From the NCBI GenBank assembly GCA_016793305.1, contig JAEUHU010000558.1, forward strand, positions 1-6,802: a stretch of 6,802 nt of DNA, written 5' to 3'. Numbering within the stretch: position 1 is the stretch's first letter; the number at the start of each line of letters is the position of its first letter. Below are positions 6,570-6,802 of the stretch, in pieces. The notes under the pieces were generated by a model. It had not been told where the DNA came from. It worked only from the letters and a program-made list of their open reading frames with translations, and searched no databases. The position numbers and the translations under genes were made by a program. The stretch is from Planctomycetota bacterium. Its GTDB lineage: Bacteria > Planctomycetota > UBA1135 > UBA2386.

Positions 6570-6680
6570 CGGCCGGATCGAACCCCGCGCCAGAGTCCGG
6601 CCGGGCCGAACCCGGCGATCGCCCGCGAACGGAGTCCCGACGCTCGCGCCGCGAGCCTCCGCTCGCCACCATGCGCGCCC
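6570..6680. promoter_or_regulatory. Divergent intergenic region with clustered palindromes
   Basis: These 111 bases separate the protease start from the TerC-like start and must hold promoters for both unless transcription begins elsewhere. Three perfect palindromic elements are present. One is a 6-bp-stem hairpin GCCGGG-CCGAA-CCCGGC (6600-6616). The second is a 10-bp palindrome GGCGATCGCC (6614-6623). The third is a 7-bp inverted repeat with a one-base centre, GCTCGCG-C-CGCGAGC (6642-6656). Any could be an operator or leader hairpin, but self-complementary words are common at this GC content. No convincing -10/-35 pair is visible. Confidence 0.4.
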
Positions 6681-6802
6681 ATGACGCTGTTCTCCGCCGC
6701 CGGACTCTCGACGCTGTTGATGTTGATCCTGCTGCAGGCCGTGCTCGGCTTCGACAACCTGCTCTACATCTCGATGGAGAGCCAGCGCGTCGCCGAACGG
6801 GA
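6681..6802 (+). CDS. TerC-family integral membrane protein (3'-truncated)
   Basis: The ATG at 6681 opens a frame that runs off the window edge after 40 codons. A hydrophobic first helix (LSTLLMLILLQAVLG, residues 9-23) leads straight into FDNLLYISMESQRV. This matches the start of TerC/Alx/YkoY-type proteins, whose first transmembrane segment carries an E-x-x-L-x-x-D-N motif. Family members are multi-pass inner-membrane proteins tied to tellurite resistance or metal (notably manganese) export. Here the motif Glu is Gln (Q19-A-V-L-G-F-D24-N25). No other in-frame ATG, GTG or TTG lies close upstream, and I see no good Shine-Dalgarno; an overlapping ATG at 6671 is in another frame. Only the first helix is visible, so the family call rests on a short stretch, but it is distinctive. 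Confidence 0.72.
   Translation, partial: MTLFSAAGLSTLLMLILLQAVLGFDNLLYISMESQRVAER

Noticed and set aside
4336..6672. 778-residue minus-strand frame over the protease
   Set aside because: It is out of frame with the clear papain motifs and has strongly biased Arg/Ala/Gly composition.

Overview
This is a GC-rich window (about 70% by eye), typical of a bacterium with strong third-position G/C bias. It is almost fully coding and holds five genes. Two are cut by the window edges. I see no tRNA, rRNA, CRISPR array, transposase or prophage gene. The organism cannot be named from this. A high-GC Gram-negative soil or aquatic lineage such as Planctomycetota or Myxococcota would fit the large secreted multidomain protein and the secondary-metabolism-type oxidoreductases, but that is only a weak inference.

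Layout. Positions 3-857 (+) hold the C-terminal part of a luciferase-like flavin monooxygenase of the MupA/Atu3671 natural-product type. Three genes follow on the minus strand, transcribed from right to left. The first is a 1229-residue secreted papain-like cysteine protease (6569 to 2880). The second is an unrecognised 331-residue protein with several His-rich, possibly metal-binding motifs (2798 to 1803). The third is an Fe(II)/2-oxoglutarate-dependent dioxygenase of the isopenicillin-N-synthase-like family (1806 to 802). The last two overlap by four bases (GTGA) and are very likely translationally coupled. The dioxygenase runs 56 bp into the 3' end of the convergent monooxygenase gene. At the right edge, a TerC-family membrane protein begins at 6681 (+), diverging from the protease across a 111-bp gap rich in short palindromes.

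The most striking object is the protease. After a signal peptide and a papain domain with recognisable Cys, His and Asn, it carries about 900 residues that I resolve by eye into nine tandem, highly diverged beta-rich repeats of about 95-108 residues. Each has a V-x-aromatic core strand and most have a D/N-G turn near the end. The best-preserved copies (7 and 9) look like the prokaryotic YEATS-like (pYEATS) beta-sandwich fold, although the acyl-lysine-binding LHxTF signature is gone. No such array is familiar to me.

How the genes work together is inference only. The unknown His-rich protein and the dioxygenase form a coupled pair and may act on one substrate. Whether the protease belongs to the same transcript or pathway is open: the gap to it is 81 bp (21 bp if an upstream TTG start is used) and has no clear terminator. 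The flavin monooxygenase belongs to a family found in NRPS/PKS clusters and may be the edge of a secondary-metabolite locus to the left.
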